A DNA stretch of 64,000 nucleotides from Acinetobacter towneri DSM 14962 = CIP 107472 (lineage in GTDB: Bacteria; Pseudomonadota; Gammaproteobacteria; Pseudomonadales; Moraxellaceae), in assembly GCF_000368785.1 (NCBI RefSeq), contig NZ_KB849690.1:424852-488851 (forward strand). The letters are read 5' to 3'. The notes beneath the pieces were generated by a model. That model saw only the letters and a program-made list of their open reading frames with translations, did no database searches and was not told where the DNA came from. A program made the position numbers and the translations under genes. Of this stretch, positions 18,204 through 26,771 are shown piece after piece (within the stretch, counting starts at the first letter, position 1; each line of letters opens with the position of its first letter).

Positions 18204-18989
18204 TCAAAACTGACGCGGTGCAAAGGTCACTTCAGGGTTCTTGTCCTTTTTACGTGCCAGTTGGCTATTTTTACCCAGCAATAATTTTAATTGCCAAATT
18301 TTTTCTAAACGTAAAGATTTATTTGGCGCATGTTCCATAGCATCCAGCACTTGTTTGGCTGCAGCCAATGCATCTGGGGAGCGCTGTGCAATTTCTTCGG
18401 CAAGAGCTTGTGCTTTTTGTAAAGGTGTTGCATCTAAATGCGTGACCAAGCCAATTTCTTTGGCATAGTTGGCATCAAAAATACGTGCAGTTAAGGTCAG
18501 TTCTTTGGCAAGGTCTAAACCAATTAAACCTTTTAATGAACGGCTTAGCCCCATATCAGGCACTAAGCCCCAACGGCTTTCCATAATCGACATTTGCGTG
18601 TCAGGATGCGCGATACGAATATCTGCAGCCAAAGCCAATTGCATCCCTGCGCCAAAACAATACCCTTCAATTGCAGCAATTACAGGTACAGGCAATTGTT
18701 GCCAAACGAGAAATGCTTTTTGAAACAGGCTTTGCCCTGGCTTAATTAATTCCCAAGCCGCAAATGCACGGTTTTGTGGATTGTTGAGGTCGGCCAAGTC
18801 AATGCCTGCACTAAATACCTTTGCTTCGCCTGTTAAAATTACACAACGTAAGCTGCGGTCTTTTTTAAGTTTTTCGGCAGTCCGCACCAATTCTTTAAGT
18901 AGGGCAAAACTCATGGCATTGCGTTTGTCTGGGCGGTTCAGGGAAACTGTGGCGATGCCGTTATTTTTTTCGATACGAAGTAAGGTCAT
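18204..18989 (-). CDS. enoyl-CoA hydratase/isomerase (crotonase family)
   Basis: A 261-residue crotonase-fold protein with the CoA-binding NRPDKRNAMSF, the first oxyanion-hole segment FSAGIDLADL, and IEGYCFGAGMQLALAADIRIA around the second. The position usually holding one catalytic Glu is within SRWGLVPDMG. This pattern fits the delta3,5-delta2,4-dienoyl-CoA isomerase/enoyl hydratase group that keeps crotonase numbering loosely. Exact substrate unknown. ATG 18989 with an AAGAG site is preferred. Confidence 0.85.
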   Translation of the reverse strand: MTLLRIEKNNGIATVSLNRPDKRNAMSFALLKELVRTAEKLKKDRSLRCVILTGEAKVFSAGIDLADLNNPQNRAFAAWELIKPGQSLFQKAFLVWQQLPVPVIAAIEGYCFGAGMQLALAADIRIAHPDTQMSIMESRWGLVPDMGLSRSLKGLIGLDLAKELTLTARIFDANYAKEIGLVTHLDATPLQKAQALAEEIAQRSPDALAAAKQVLDAMEHAPNKSLRLEKIWQLKLLLGKNSQLARKKDKNPEVTFAPRQF

Positions 18990-19185
18990 GATGTGAGCTC
19001 TTGTTTTTACTGGGCAAAGCATAACATGGGCAGCAGTGCGATAAATGACAGCAGAGTCACGGCAAAGCCTTGCGACCTTGCCTTTGATTACGTGACTTTT
19101 TTTTGTGAATAGTGCTGGGTGAGTCGTGCTTACAAACTGTATCTTCTCGTTGAGGCGTTCGCGGTGAATGTCACTTTGATGTTGG

Positions 19186-22002
19186 CTAACTCACCGCATT
19201 ATGTTTGGTAAAAATGTGTTCTGCCGCATGTTCAACTTGCTGTATACAGGTTTGTAATTCCTGATAACGGTTTAAGACCTCTTGCACAAACAGATCATCG
19301 GCTTTACGACGTTCTTTACGTAAGGTCGAAACAAACTGTTCAAATGAGCCTGTTACTTCTTGCAGGTTCGGTGTGCCAACATAGCGGGTCGCACCATACA
19401 GACGATGCAACACATGCTCGAGTTGTGGGAAATCTTCCAGTTCAATCAGCTGTTCAATTTCATGTAATTCTGTGGCAAAGCTATCCACTAGCATTTTCAG
19501 TAAATCCACTGCAAGGTCTTCTTTGTTGGCTGCCAGCATTAGGCTTTGTTGCCAATCCAACACCTGTGGATCTAGCGCTTCAATCACAATGGCTTTATCG
19601 ACTGCAGGTGGCTTATTAAAACTTTGCGTGGTCCAATGGGTTAAAATTTGGATGATTTGTTCAATCTGAATCGGTTTGGTGACATAGTCATCCATACCGA
19701 CTTTGAGTAATTTTTGCTTTTCATCGGCAAGAGCATGCGCGGTGAGGGCAATAATAGGTAAGCGTTTGTGATTTTCCAAAGTTGATTCTAAAGAACGAAT
19801 CGCACGAGTGGTATCTACCCCCGACATCACAGGCATTTGAATATCCATAAAGATCAGGTCAAATGGTTGCTGTCCCTGTTCGATACGTTGCTGCAAAATT
19901 CCCAACGCTTCCTGACCGCTTTGCGCTTTGGTGGTGGTCACATTCAGTTCGCCTAACAAGGCTTCGAGTACAATCAGGTTTGGTAGATGGTCATCCACCG
20001 CTAAAATGTGCAGGCCTTTACCATCAAATGATGCAGAATCCTGTTCATCAAAACTGTTTTCATTGTTAAGTAAGTCAATTAAGGCGGAACGACTGAGTGG
20101 TTGATACAAAGCCCGCGCACGATATTCATTTAACAGACTTGGGTCTAGCGCCATTTGATAGCCATACACTGCCAAGTTACCTTGATAACGGGTACGAATT
20201 TCTTTTAATAAAGCTTCGGTGTCGCCACTATGATCAACAATCAACCAAGTATTGTCTTGCAGGTCGGATACATCTTTTAAGCGGCTAAATAAATCTAAAA
20301 TTGAAGCGGCTTCAATATGTCGCACCGCATAATTTTCAAGATAATGACGCAAGACATTCGCTGTGGCAGGGTGCGCCAAATACGACACCACCTGAATCTC
20401 TTTAAAGTTTGGATGCTGCTGTGCATGCGCTTCATCTACCGCAAACATGGCAGTAAACCAGAAGGTCGAGCCTTTTTCGGTTGGGGCGCGTTCCTGATTG
20501 TCTTCAAAGCCAATTTGACCTTGCATCAAATGCACCAACTGTTTGGAAATGGCCAAACCTAAACCTGTACCACCAAATTGACGCGTGACCGAAGTATCAC
20601 CTTGAGAGAAAGACTCAAACAATTTTTTACGGTCTGTACCGCTTAAGCCAATGCCACTGTCTTGGACGCTAAAGTGAATTAAGCATTGTCCAATATCGTC
20701 ATGTTCTACCCGCGCCCGTACAATAATTTCACCATCGGGGGTGAATTTAATCGCATTGGAAATTAAATTGGTTAAAATTTGCTTGAAACGTAAAGCATCG
20801 CCCAGCACATATTGCGGCACGTTATCGGCAAAATAAAAGGCCATGTTGATGTGTTTTTGCGCAGCCAAAGGCGAGAGCATATCCATCACATCAAAAATGG
20901 CTTCTTCTAAATCAAAGGGTGCGGTATCCAGTTCCAGTTTGCCTGCATCAATTTTAGAAAAATCCAATACGTCATTAATGAGTGCTAAAAGATGCGCCGA
21001 TGATTTACGAATGGTCTGTAAATATAAATTCTGTTCATTGCTAAGATTTTCCTGACGCAATAACAGGTGAATAAAGCCATCAATACTGTTCAGTGGTGTT
21101 CTGAGTTCGTGGCTGATGTTAGCTAAAAATACCGATTTAGACTGGTTGGCAGAAATCGCTTGGTCACGTGCCTGACGATAAGTGATGTTTTGCACTTCCA
21201 AAGTATCGAGGGTGCGGCGCAAGTCATCTTCGGTTTGTTCGGTATGTTCTTTGAGTTCTAAAAAGCTGAAATGCAGGCGTTTTACCACATTGGCAATATC
21301 CCGCTGCAGTAAGCGTAATTCGCCAGTACTGTTAATGACCATGTGTTGATCGAGCGTATCGGCATTCAGGCGTTGTAGCTGCATGCGAATTTCATACATG
21401 GGTGCAATCCAGCGTCGTGAATAGAAATTCAGACACAGCAATAACAACAACAGGGTCAGCAAGCCTGTGGCAATTAATACAATCATGACCCGATAACGGG
21501 CAATTTGTAATGGCTGATTGTCCAGTTCAATCAGCAACCATGCAGGACGGTTGATGTCTTGCTGAATTTGCATGCCGTACACATGATTATTTTTATACAG
21601 AATTGGGCCAAAAAAATCGGCATTTTTAGGGAATTTGGGCCATTCGGCTTGGTCTTGAAAGCCCATGCTTAAACGGCGTGTACCAGAAGCATCAATCAGT
21701 GCAGTACGAATCAAGTGCTTTTCGTTCATCATGTTTTGCATAAAAGTACGTGCTTCTTCGTACTTCCACGGAAAGCTAGCCAGTTGATGCAAAGCTGCTT
21801 CAGATGGCAACTCAAAACGGGTCAAAATCGCAATTGCCATTTGTCGCTGCTGTGCTTTTGCGGCATTCGAGGTTTCAGATAAAACTAGCATCGTGCCGAC
21901 GCATGCCAAAACCATAATTGGCACAAAAATAAGTGCAATCAGCTGTCCATAAGCATGATTTAAATGTAAGCGCTTAAATAACTTTTTATTGATATTTGAC
22001 AT
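19186..22002 (-). CDS. gacS: hybrid sensor histidine kinase GacS/BarA
   Basis: A 938-residue tripartite kinase. It has two membrane segments (~20-42 and ~170-194) bounding a periplasmic loop, then a HAMP region. The HisKA domain has phospho-acceptor His298 in ANISHELRTP, followed by an ATPase domain (N box NLISNAIKF, GTGLGL). A receiver domain carries Asp720 in FMDIQMPVMSG, and a C-terminal Hpt has His866 in HVLHRLYG. This order is that of GacS/BarA, which phosphorylates the GacA/UvrY regulator and so controls small CsrA-sequestering RNAs, virulence and catabolism. A TnpB element lies 47 bp upstream of its start codon and may have separated it from its promoter. Confidence 0.93.
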   Translation of the reverse strand: MSNINKKLFKRLHLNHAYGQLIALIFVPIMVLACVGTMLVLSETSNAAKAQQRQMAIAILTRFELPSEAALHQLASFPWKYEEARTFMQNMMNEKHLIRTALIDASGTRRLSMGFQDQAEWPKFPKNADFFGPILYKNNHVYGMQIQQDINRPAWLLIELDNQPLQIARYRVMIVLIATGLLTLLLLLLCLNFYSRRWIAPMYEIRMQLQRLNADTLDQHMVINSTGELRLLQRDIANVVKRLHFSFLELKEHTEQTEDDLRRTLDTLEVQNITYRQARDQAISANQSKSVFLANISHELRTPLNSIDGFIHLLLRQENLSNEQNLYLQTIRKSSAHLLALINDVLDFSKIDAGKLELDTAPFDLEEAIFDVMDMLSPLAAQKHINMAFYFADNVPQYVLGDALRFKQILTNLISNAIKFTPDGEIIVRARVEHDDIGQCLIHFSVQDSGIGLSGTDRKKLFESFSQGDTSVTRQFGGTGLGLAISKQLVHLMQGQIGFEDNQERAPTEKGSTFWFTAMFAVDEAHAQQHPNFKEIQVVSYLAHPATANVLRHYLENYAVRHIEAASILDLFSRLKDVSDLQDNTWLIVDHSGDTEALLKEIRTRYQGNLAVYGYQMALDPSLLNEYRARALYQPLSRSALIDLLNNENSFDEQDSASFDGKGLHILAVDDHLPNLIVLEALLGELNVTTTKAQSGQEALGILQQRIEQGQQPFDLIFMDIQMPVMSGVDTTRAIRSLESTLENHKRLPIIALTAHALADEKQKLLKVGMDDYVTKPIQIEQIIQILTHWTTQSFNKPPAVDKAIVIEALDPQVLDWQQSLMLAANKEDLAVDLLKMLVDSFATELHEIEQLIELEDFPQLEHVLHRLYGATRYVGTPNLQEVTGSFEQFVSTLRKERRKADDLFVQEVLNRYQELQTCIQQVEHAAEHIFTKHNAVS

Positions 22003-22096
22003 GGTTAACGCAGTTTAATCCCTATGTTTGGCAGTTTAGCATGCTTTATCAAATGGAGCGTAAAACTCAGTCCTTCAGGTCAGAGATATAAGCGAC

Positions 22097-22113
22097 ACGA
22101 CATGAAGTGTCGT
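22097..22113 (+). repeat. left-end hairpin of TnpB element copy 1
   Basis: ACGACA-tgaag-TGTCGT, a 6-bp stem. The same hairpin occurs in copy 2 with a longer 9-bp stem, so it is a conserved part of the element. Confidence 0.6.
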
Positions 22114-22165
22114 TTGATTTAACTAAGGGCTATTTTCCTTGAGTTTTGATTGTTAATATAAGTAC

Positions 22166-23227
22166 ATGAAAACCCTTAAATTACGTATAAAAGACAAACA
22201 TTGCAAGGTGTTAGACCAACTAGCATCAGAAGTGAACTTCGTCTGGAATTATGTCAATGATTTAGGGTTTAGGCATTTGAAGCGGAAAGGTGAATTTCTC
22301 TCTGCTTTTGATATTGCCAAATATACGAAAGGCACATCCAAAGAATGTAATTTACATAGTCAAACCATTCAGGCTGTAACTGAAGAATTAGTCACCCGAA
22401 GAAAGCAATTTAAAAAGGCAAAGCTGAAATGGCGTGTCAGCAATAAAAAATCAGCAAGGCGCTCTTTGGGATGGGTTCCCTTTAAAAAGGTGGCTATCAA
22501 ATATGCCACTGGATATGTCCAGTATGGAAAACACCAATTTAAGCTTTGGGATAGCTACGGTTTAAGCAAATACACGTTAAAAACAGGTTCATTTGTAGAG
22601 GATAGCCGTGGGCGTTGGTATGTATGTCTTGTTGTTGAATCGCCTAAGCAAGATAAATCGACAGCAACCAAATCGATTGGTATTGATCTAGGCTTAAAAG
22701 ATATTGCCACCTGTTCTGATGGCACTGTAATTTCAAATCCAAAATTCTATCGAAAATATGAGCAGACATTAGGTATTGCTCAGAGAGCCAGGAATAAGAA
22801 GCGTGTTCGTGCATTACACGCCAAGATTGCAAATAGTCGAAAAGATCATTTGCATAAAGCAAGCACCAAGCTTGTGAATGAAAATGCATTGATTATTGTA
22901 GGTGACTTGAGTGCTAAAAAATTAGTAAAAACCAAAATGGCAAAATCTGTTTTGGATACAGGATTTTCGGCACTAAAAACAATGCTCAAGTATAAATGCG
23001 AGAACGCAGGCGTATTGTTTGAAGAAGTCCAAGAAGCCTATACCACCCAAATCTGTTTGTGCTGCGGTGAGATCACCTCAAGTAGTCCCAAAGGTAGTAC
23101 AGATCTTGGAATAAGAGAATGGGAGTGCATGAGCTGTGGTACAGTTCATGATCGAGATATAAACTCAGCTCTAAACATTCTTGCGCTTGGGCATAAGCGT
23201 CTAGCTGTAGGAATCACCCTCTTTTAA
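22166..23227 (+). CDS. tnpB: TnpB RNA-guided nuclease (solo, copy 1)
   Basis: A 353-residue TnpB/OrfB. RuvC-I is at Asp174 (IGIDLGLKD) and RuvC-III at Asp331 (HDRDIN). The zinc finger pairs are Cys297/Cys300 and Cys321/Cys324. The RuvC-II position, normally V-E-D-L, reads V-G-D-L with Gly246. A glutamate at 290 (VQEAYTT) lies 44 residues later where most TnpBs have D-P-x-Y-T-S. This suggests a rearranged but possibly working nuclease site. The reRNA (omega-RNA) would overlap the 3' end of this gene and end at the right end at 23245, taking its guide from the flank. About 93% identical to the copy at 34686. Confidence 0.93.
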   Translation: MKTLKLRIKDKHCKVLDQLASEVNFVWNYVNDLGFRHLKRKGEFLSAFDIAKYTKGTSKECNLHSQTIQAVTEELVTRRKQFKKAKLKWRVSNKKSARRSLGWVPFKKVAIKYATGYVQYGKHQFKLWDSYGLSKYTLKTGSFVEDSRGRWYVCLVVESPKQDKSTATKSIGIDLGLKDIATCSDGTVISNPKFYRKYEQTLGIAQRARNKKRVRALHAKIANSRKDHLHKASTKLVNENALIIVGDLSAKKLVKTKMAKSVLDTGFSALKTMLKYKCENAGVLFEEVQEAYTTQICLCCGEITSSSPKGSTDLGIREWECMSCGTVHDRDINSALNILALGHKRLAVGITLF

Positions 23228-23500
23228 GGGGGGGGAGGATGTCAATTCTCCTGACTGTGTTTTCATCTGTTTGGTGCGAGTGGTTCAGCTACATCTCGCA
23301 ATCAATCGGTGTGCATTTTTTTGCATCCATCCCGCAAAAGACAATCTGAAATTGTGTTCATCTTGCCTAGAATTGTGTAGGCAGTGAGTGATGCATAAAT
23401 TGTCGGCAGAGTATTGCTGTTTTGATAAAAAGCCTGTGAAAAACGTGCAGGAAGGTGCAAATTTTCATACAATAAGCCCACCTTGATATTGGTGCAGAGC

Positions 23501-24433
23501 ATGCTTGATACCCAATCAGATTTCCAAAGTGATGAATTTTTGTTAGATCATTATGTGGGCAAAACCCCATTGGTGCGTTTGCAGCGTTTGGCAAGTCATA
23601 CGCAGGCAACGGTTTTGGCAAAACTGGAAGGCAATAACCCTGCGGGTTCTGTTAAAGATCGTCCTGCCTACAACATGATTATGCAGGCAGAAAAACGCGG
23701 TGAAATTCAACCAGGCGATACTTTAATTGAGGCAACCAGTGGCAATACCGGCATTGCTTTGGCGATGGTTGCAGCTATGCGTGGCTATAAAATGCAGCTG
23801 ATCATGCCTGATAATATGAGCCAAGAACGTAAAGATGCCATGCGTGCCTATGGTGCAGAATTGATTGAAGTGACCAAAGCACAAGGCATGGAAGGCGCAC
23901 GCGATTTGGCTTTGCAAATGCAGAGAGAAGGCAAAGGCTTGGTGCTGAACCAATTTGGGAATCCAGATAATGTTGAAGCACATTACCTGACCACAGGGCC
24001 TGAAATTTGGCAGCAAACGGGCGGTAAAATTACCCACTTTGTCAGCTCTATGGGCACAACAGGCACCATTATGGGGGTGTCTAAATACTTAAAAGAACAA
24101 AATCCAGAGATTCAAATTATTGGTTTACAACCTTCAGATGGTTCAAGTATTGCAGGGATTCGCCGTTGGCCTGAAGCATATTTACCAACCATTTTTGACC
24201 GTAGTCGTGTTGATCGTATTATTGATATTCCGCAAATTGAAGCGGAAAAAACCATGCGTAAACTGGCGCAAAAAGAAGGCATCAGCGCAGGCACATCATC
24301 GGGCGGTGCGGTTTGGGCGGCATTAAAAATTGCTGAAGAAAATCCAGATGCAGTCATCGTGTGTATTATTTGTGACCGTGGTGACCGTTATTTATCGACA
24401 GGTTTATTCTCTGTTCAAGATACTGAATCGTGA
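23501..24433 (+). CDS. cysM: cysteine synthase B
   Basis: A PLP enzyme that makes cysteine from O-acetylserine and sulfide or thiosulfate. The PLP lysine motif NPAGSVKDRPAYNM is close to the N-terminus, followed by ATSGNTGIALAM and the C-terminal GISAGTSSGGA. The ATG at 23501 (310 residues) is preferred over a TTG at 23483. The length and the NPAGSVKDRP motif fit CysM rather than CysK. It is followed by an exonuclease gene 35 bases on. Confidence 0.95.
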   Translation: MLDTQSDFQSDEFLLDHYVGKTPLVRLQRLASHTQATVLAKLEGNNPAGSVKDRPAYNMIMQAEKRGEIQPGDTLIEATSGNTGIALAMVAAMRGYKMQLIMPDNMSQERKDAMRAYGAELIEVTKAQGMEGARDLALQMQREGKGLVLNQFGNPDNVEAHYLTTGPEIWQQTGGKITHFVSSMGTTGTIMGVSKYLKEQNPEIQIIGLQPSDGSSIAGIRRWPEAYLPTIFDRSRVDRIIDIPQIEAEKTMRKLAQKEGISAGTSSGGAVWAALKIAEENPDAVIVCIICDRGDRYLSTGLFSVQDTES

Positions 24434-24468
24434 TATTCATTTTTCTATCACCCATTGAGTAAGATTTT

Positions 24469-25344
24469 ATGCGTTTACCTGTGCTGATTTTCGATATAGA
24501 AACCGTTACCGATTTGAAGTCAGGCGCGCATTTATATCAACTTGATTTACCCGAAGCAGAGCTTGAACAAGCTTTAATGAAGCTGCGTCGCCAAGAAGCG
24601 GGCACCGATTTTCAGCGTTTGCCTTTGCATGAAATTGTGTGTATTTCAGGCTTGTGGATTGATGAACACGGCATGAAGCTGTTTTCCTTTAGCCGTGAAC
24701 ATGACAGCGAAGCGACAATGCTGAAAAAGTTTTTGTCTATTTTTGATAAGCGTCATCCGACTTTGGTCAGTTGGAACGGTTCGCAGTTTGACTTGCCAGT
24801 GATTTTATTCCGCGCCATGTATCACGGGCTGTCTGCACCAAGTTTATTTGATCAGGGCGAGATTGATCAGCAAAAGCGCTATAACAATTATCAAAACCGT
24901 TACCATCAGCGTCATGTCGATTTAATGGATGTGATGGCAATGTTTAATGGTCGTCATTTTCAAAAGTTGGATGACATTGCGTATTTGCTAGGTTTTCCGG
25001 GTAAACGTGTAGATGCGGGCTATCATGTTCCTGCATTTATGCAAAGCGGCGAATGGTCAAGGCTGACGCGTTATTGTGAAGGCGATGTCTTAAATACTTG
25101 GTTGATTTATTTGCGTTGGCTGCTGCTCAAAGGGCAATTGCTGCTTGAAGAGCATACTTTATGGGTACAGCACACCATTCAATATTTGCATACTCAGCCG
25201 CAGCATGCAGACTTTTTAAGCGTGTGGCAACATAGTTCGCAGCAAACTGAATTTACCCGTACAGATTTTCCTGAACAAAGTGTCACCACGCCTTCAAATG
25301 AATCCGTGATGCCTTTTCAATCTTCCCCATCTTCCGATATTTAG
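24469..25344 (+). CDS. predicted 3'-5' exonuclease, PolB-like DnaQ fold
   Basis: A 291-residue protein with DEDD exonuclease motifs: FDIETVTD (Exo I), SWNGSQFDLPVI (Exo II) and the ...RYCEGDVLNTWLIYLRW segment (Exo III, D-x-x-x-T). This is the stand-alone 'predicted 3'-5' exonuclease related to PolB' family; substrate unknown. It precedes rlmD by 6 bases and the two are probably co-transcribed. Confidence 0.88.
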   Translation: MRLPVLIFDIETVTDLKSGAHLYQLDLPEAELEQALMKLRRQEAGTDFQRLPLHEIVCISGLWIDEHGMKLFSFSREHDSEATMLKKFLSIFDKRHPTLVSWNGSQFDLPVILFRAMYHGLSAPSLFDQGEIDQQKRYNNYQNRYHQRHVDLMDVMAMFNGRHFQKLDDIAYLLGFPGKRVDAGYHVPAFMQSGEWSRLTRYCEGDVLNTWLIYLRWLLLKGQLLLEEHTLWVQHTIQYLHTQPQHADFLSVWQHSSQQTEFTRTDFPEQSVTTPSNESVMPFQSSPSSDI

Positions 25345-25350
25345 ACTGAT

Positions 25351-26742
25351 ATGAAACATCGCAGTAAAAACCGTACCACGCAGCAGGCTGAATATTGCTT
25401 TCAGGTGGAATCGTTGTCACATGAAGGGCGCGGGATTGCACACTACACAGCTCAGTCGGGTCATCCAGCCGAGAAGCAGGGGAAAACAGTTTTTATAGAG
25501 GGCGCATTGCCTGGTGAAACAGTACGCGCCAAAATTACGCATAGTAACAAACGCTTAGAAGAAGCCGAGTGTCTAGAAGTGCTGGGTGAGCCTTCGACAT
25601 TACGGGTTACGCCACAATGTCCACATTATCAGCGTTGCGGTGGTTGTAGCATGCAGCATATTCAGTTGGATGAGCAGATTCATCTCAAACAACAGGTGTT
25701 GCAGTCGCATCTGCAACATTTTGCGCAAATTCAGCCTGAAGAATGGTTAGCGCCTTTGCGTTCACAGCGTGAAGATTATCGCCGCAAAGCCCGTGTTGGG
25801 GTGCGTTATATTGCCAGTCAAGACAAATTGGTGGTCGGTTTTCGTGAGCGCAATAGCAATAAACTGACCTCAATTGACCGCTGTATGGTGTTGGATCAGG
25901 CATTTGGTTCGTTAACACGAATCAAGCAGCTACTCCAAAGTCTAACAGGCAAGGCCCATATTGGTCATATAGAATTGGCGATGGGAGATCAAGAGATTGC
26001 TTTGGTGGTGCGACATACAGAACAACTATCTGTAGCCGATATCAACCAGTTACAGCAGTTTGCGTTAAAGAAACACTGGCAATTGTATTTGCAGCCTGAA
26101 GGTCCAGACAGTTTGCATCGGGTTGATGATCCGCATGCAGCAATGCGTTTGCATTATCGTTTAGATGATTTTGATGTGAATTTTGGCTTTCATCCCCAAG
26201 ACTTTACCCAAGTCAATTCTACAATTAATCCACAAATGGTTAAGCTGGCATGTGATTTGCTTAACTTAAAATCAGGTGATCGGGTGCTTGATCTGTTTTG
26301 TGGATTAGGCAACTTTTCATTGCCGCTTGCACGTTGTGTAGGTGCAACAGGAAAGGTGGTTGCTGTAGAGGGTTCAGAGCAAATGGTGCAGCGTGGTGCA
26401 GAGAATGCACAACGTAATGATTTAGACAATGTTAAGTTTTATTCACAAGATTTAACAAAAGATTTTTCGCATCATTCTTGGGCAAATCAAGGATTTGAGG
26501 CATTATTAATTGACCCTCCGCGTTCAGGCGCAGAGGAAGTGATGTATTATGTGCCCAAATTTGGCGCAGATAGAATCGTTTATGTGTCTTGTAATCCAGC
26601 CACACTCGCAAGGGATGCAGGTGTATTGGTCAAGCAGGGCTATCAATTGAAAAAAGCAGGCGTGATGGATATGTTTCCGCATACGGGGCATGTCGAATCC
26701 ATTGCCTTGTTTGAGAAAGAAAAGCAAATAAACGATTTATAA
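25351..26742 (+). CDS. rlmD: 23S rRNA (uracil(1939)-C(5))-methyltransferase
   Basis: RlmD/RumA adds a methyl group to U1939 of 23S rRNA. There is an N-terminal TRAM domain and a 4Fe-4S cysteine set ([14 protein letters not shown] plus a later Cys). The SAM-binding region ([16 protein letters not shown]) is followed by DPPRSGAEE and the catalytic Cys segment [12 protein letters not shown]. At 463 residues the length is normal. It is immediately followed by relA (29 bases). Confidence 0.95.
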   Translation: MKHRSKNRTTQQAEYCFQVESLSHEGRGIAHYTAQSGHPAEKQGKTVFIEGALPGETVRAKITHSNKRLEEAECLEVLGEPSTLRVTPQCPHYQRCGGCSMQHIQLDEQIHLKQQVLQSHLQHFAQIQPEEWLAPLRSQREDYRRKARVGVRYIASQDKLVVGFRERNSNKLTSIDRCMVLDQAFGSLTRIKQLLQSLTGKAHIGHIELAMGDQEIALVVRHTEQLSVADINQLQQFALKKHWQLYLQPEGPDSLHRVDDPHAAMRLHYRLDDFDVNFGFHPQDFTQVNSTINPQMVKLACDLLNLKSGDRVLDLFCGLGNFSLPLARCVGATGKVVAVEGSEQMVQRGAENAQRNDLDNVKFYSQDLTKDFSHHSWANQGFEALLIDPPRSGAEEVMYYVPKFGADRIVYVSCNPATLARDAGVLVKQGYQLKKAGVMDMFPHTGHVESIALFEKEKQINDL

Positions 26743-26771
26743 TATGAAGTACATAGAGGTAGGAGAAGGGT

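Larger units (their letters stand above)
22050..23245 (+). mobile_element. TnpB-only IS605-superfamily element, copy 1
   Basis: Boundaries come from comparison with the second copy at 34668-35873. Both left ends follow TTTAT and share GGAGCGTAAAAC and ATATAAGCGAC plus a CGACA-tnn-TGTCG hairpin. Both right ends finish GAGGATGTCAA just after the tnpB stop. The 1196-bp element carries tnpB but no tnpA, so it would need a TnpA supplied in trans to move. It sits between gacS and cysM. Confidence 0.82.

Noticed and set aside
22644..22889. Antisense frame within tnpB copy 1 (a like frame lies at 35042-35266 in copy 2)
   Set aside because: It appears in both copies only because the DNA is nearly identical; it has the composition of a reverse-strand shadow and no start signal.
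22166..23227. Solo TnpBs as domesticated, nuclease-dead repressors (TldR-like)
   Set aside because: Both sit inside intact element ends, one junction is clean and looks recent, and a substitute glutamate is present. Domestication is possible but less likely.
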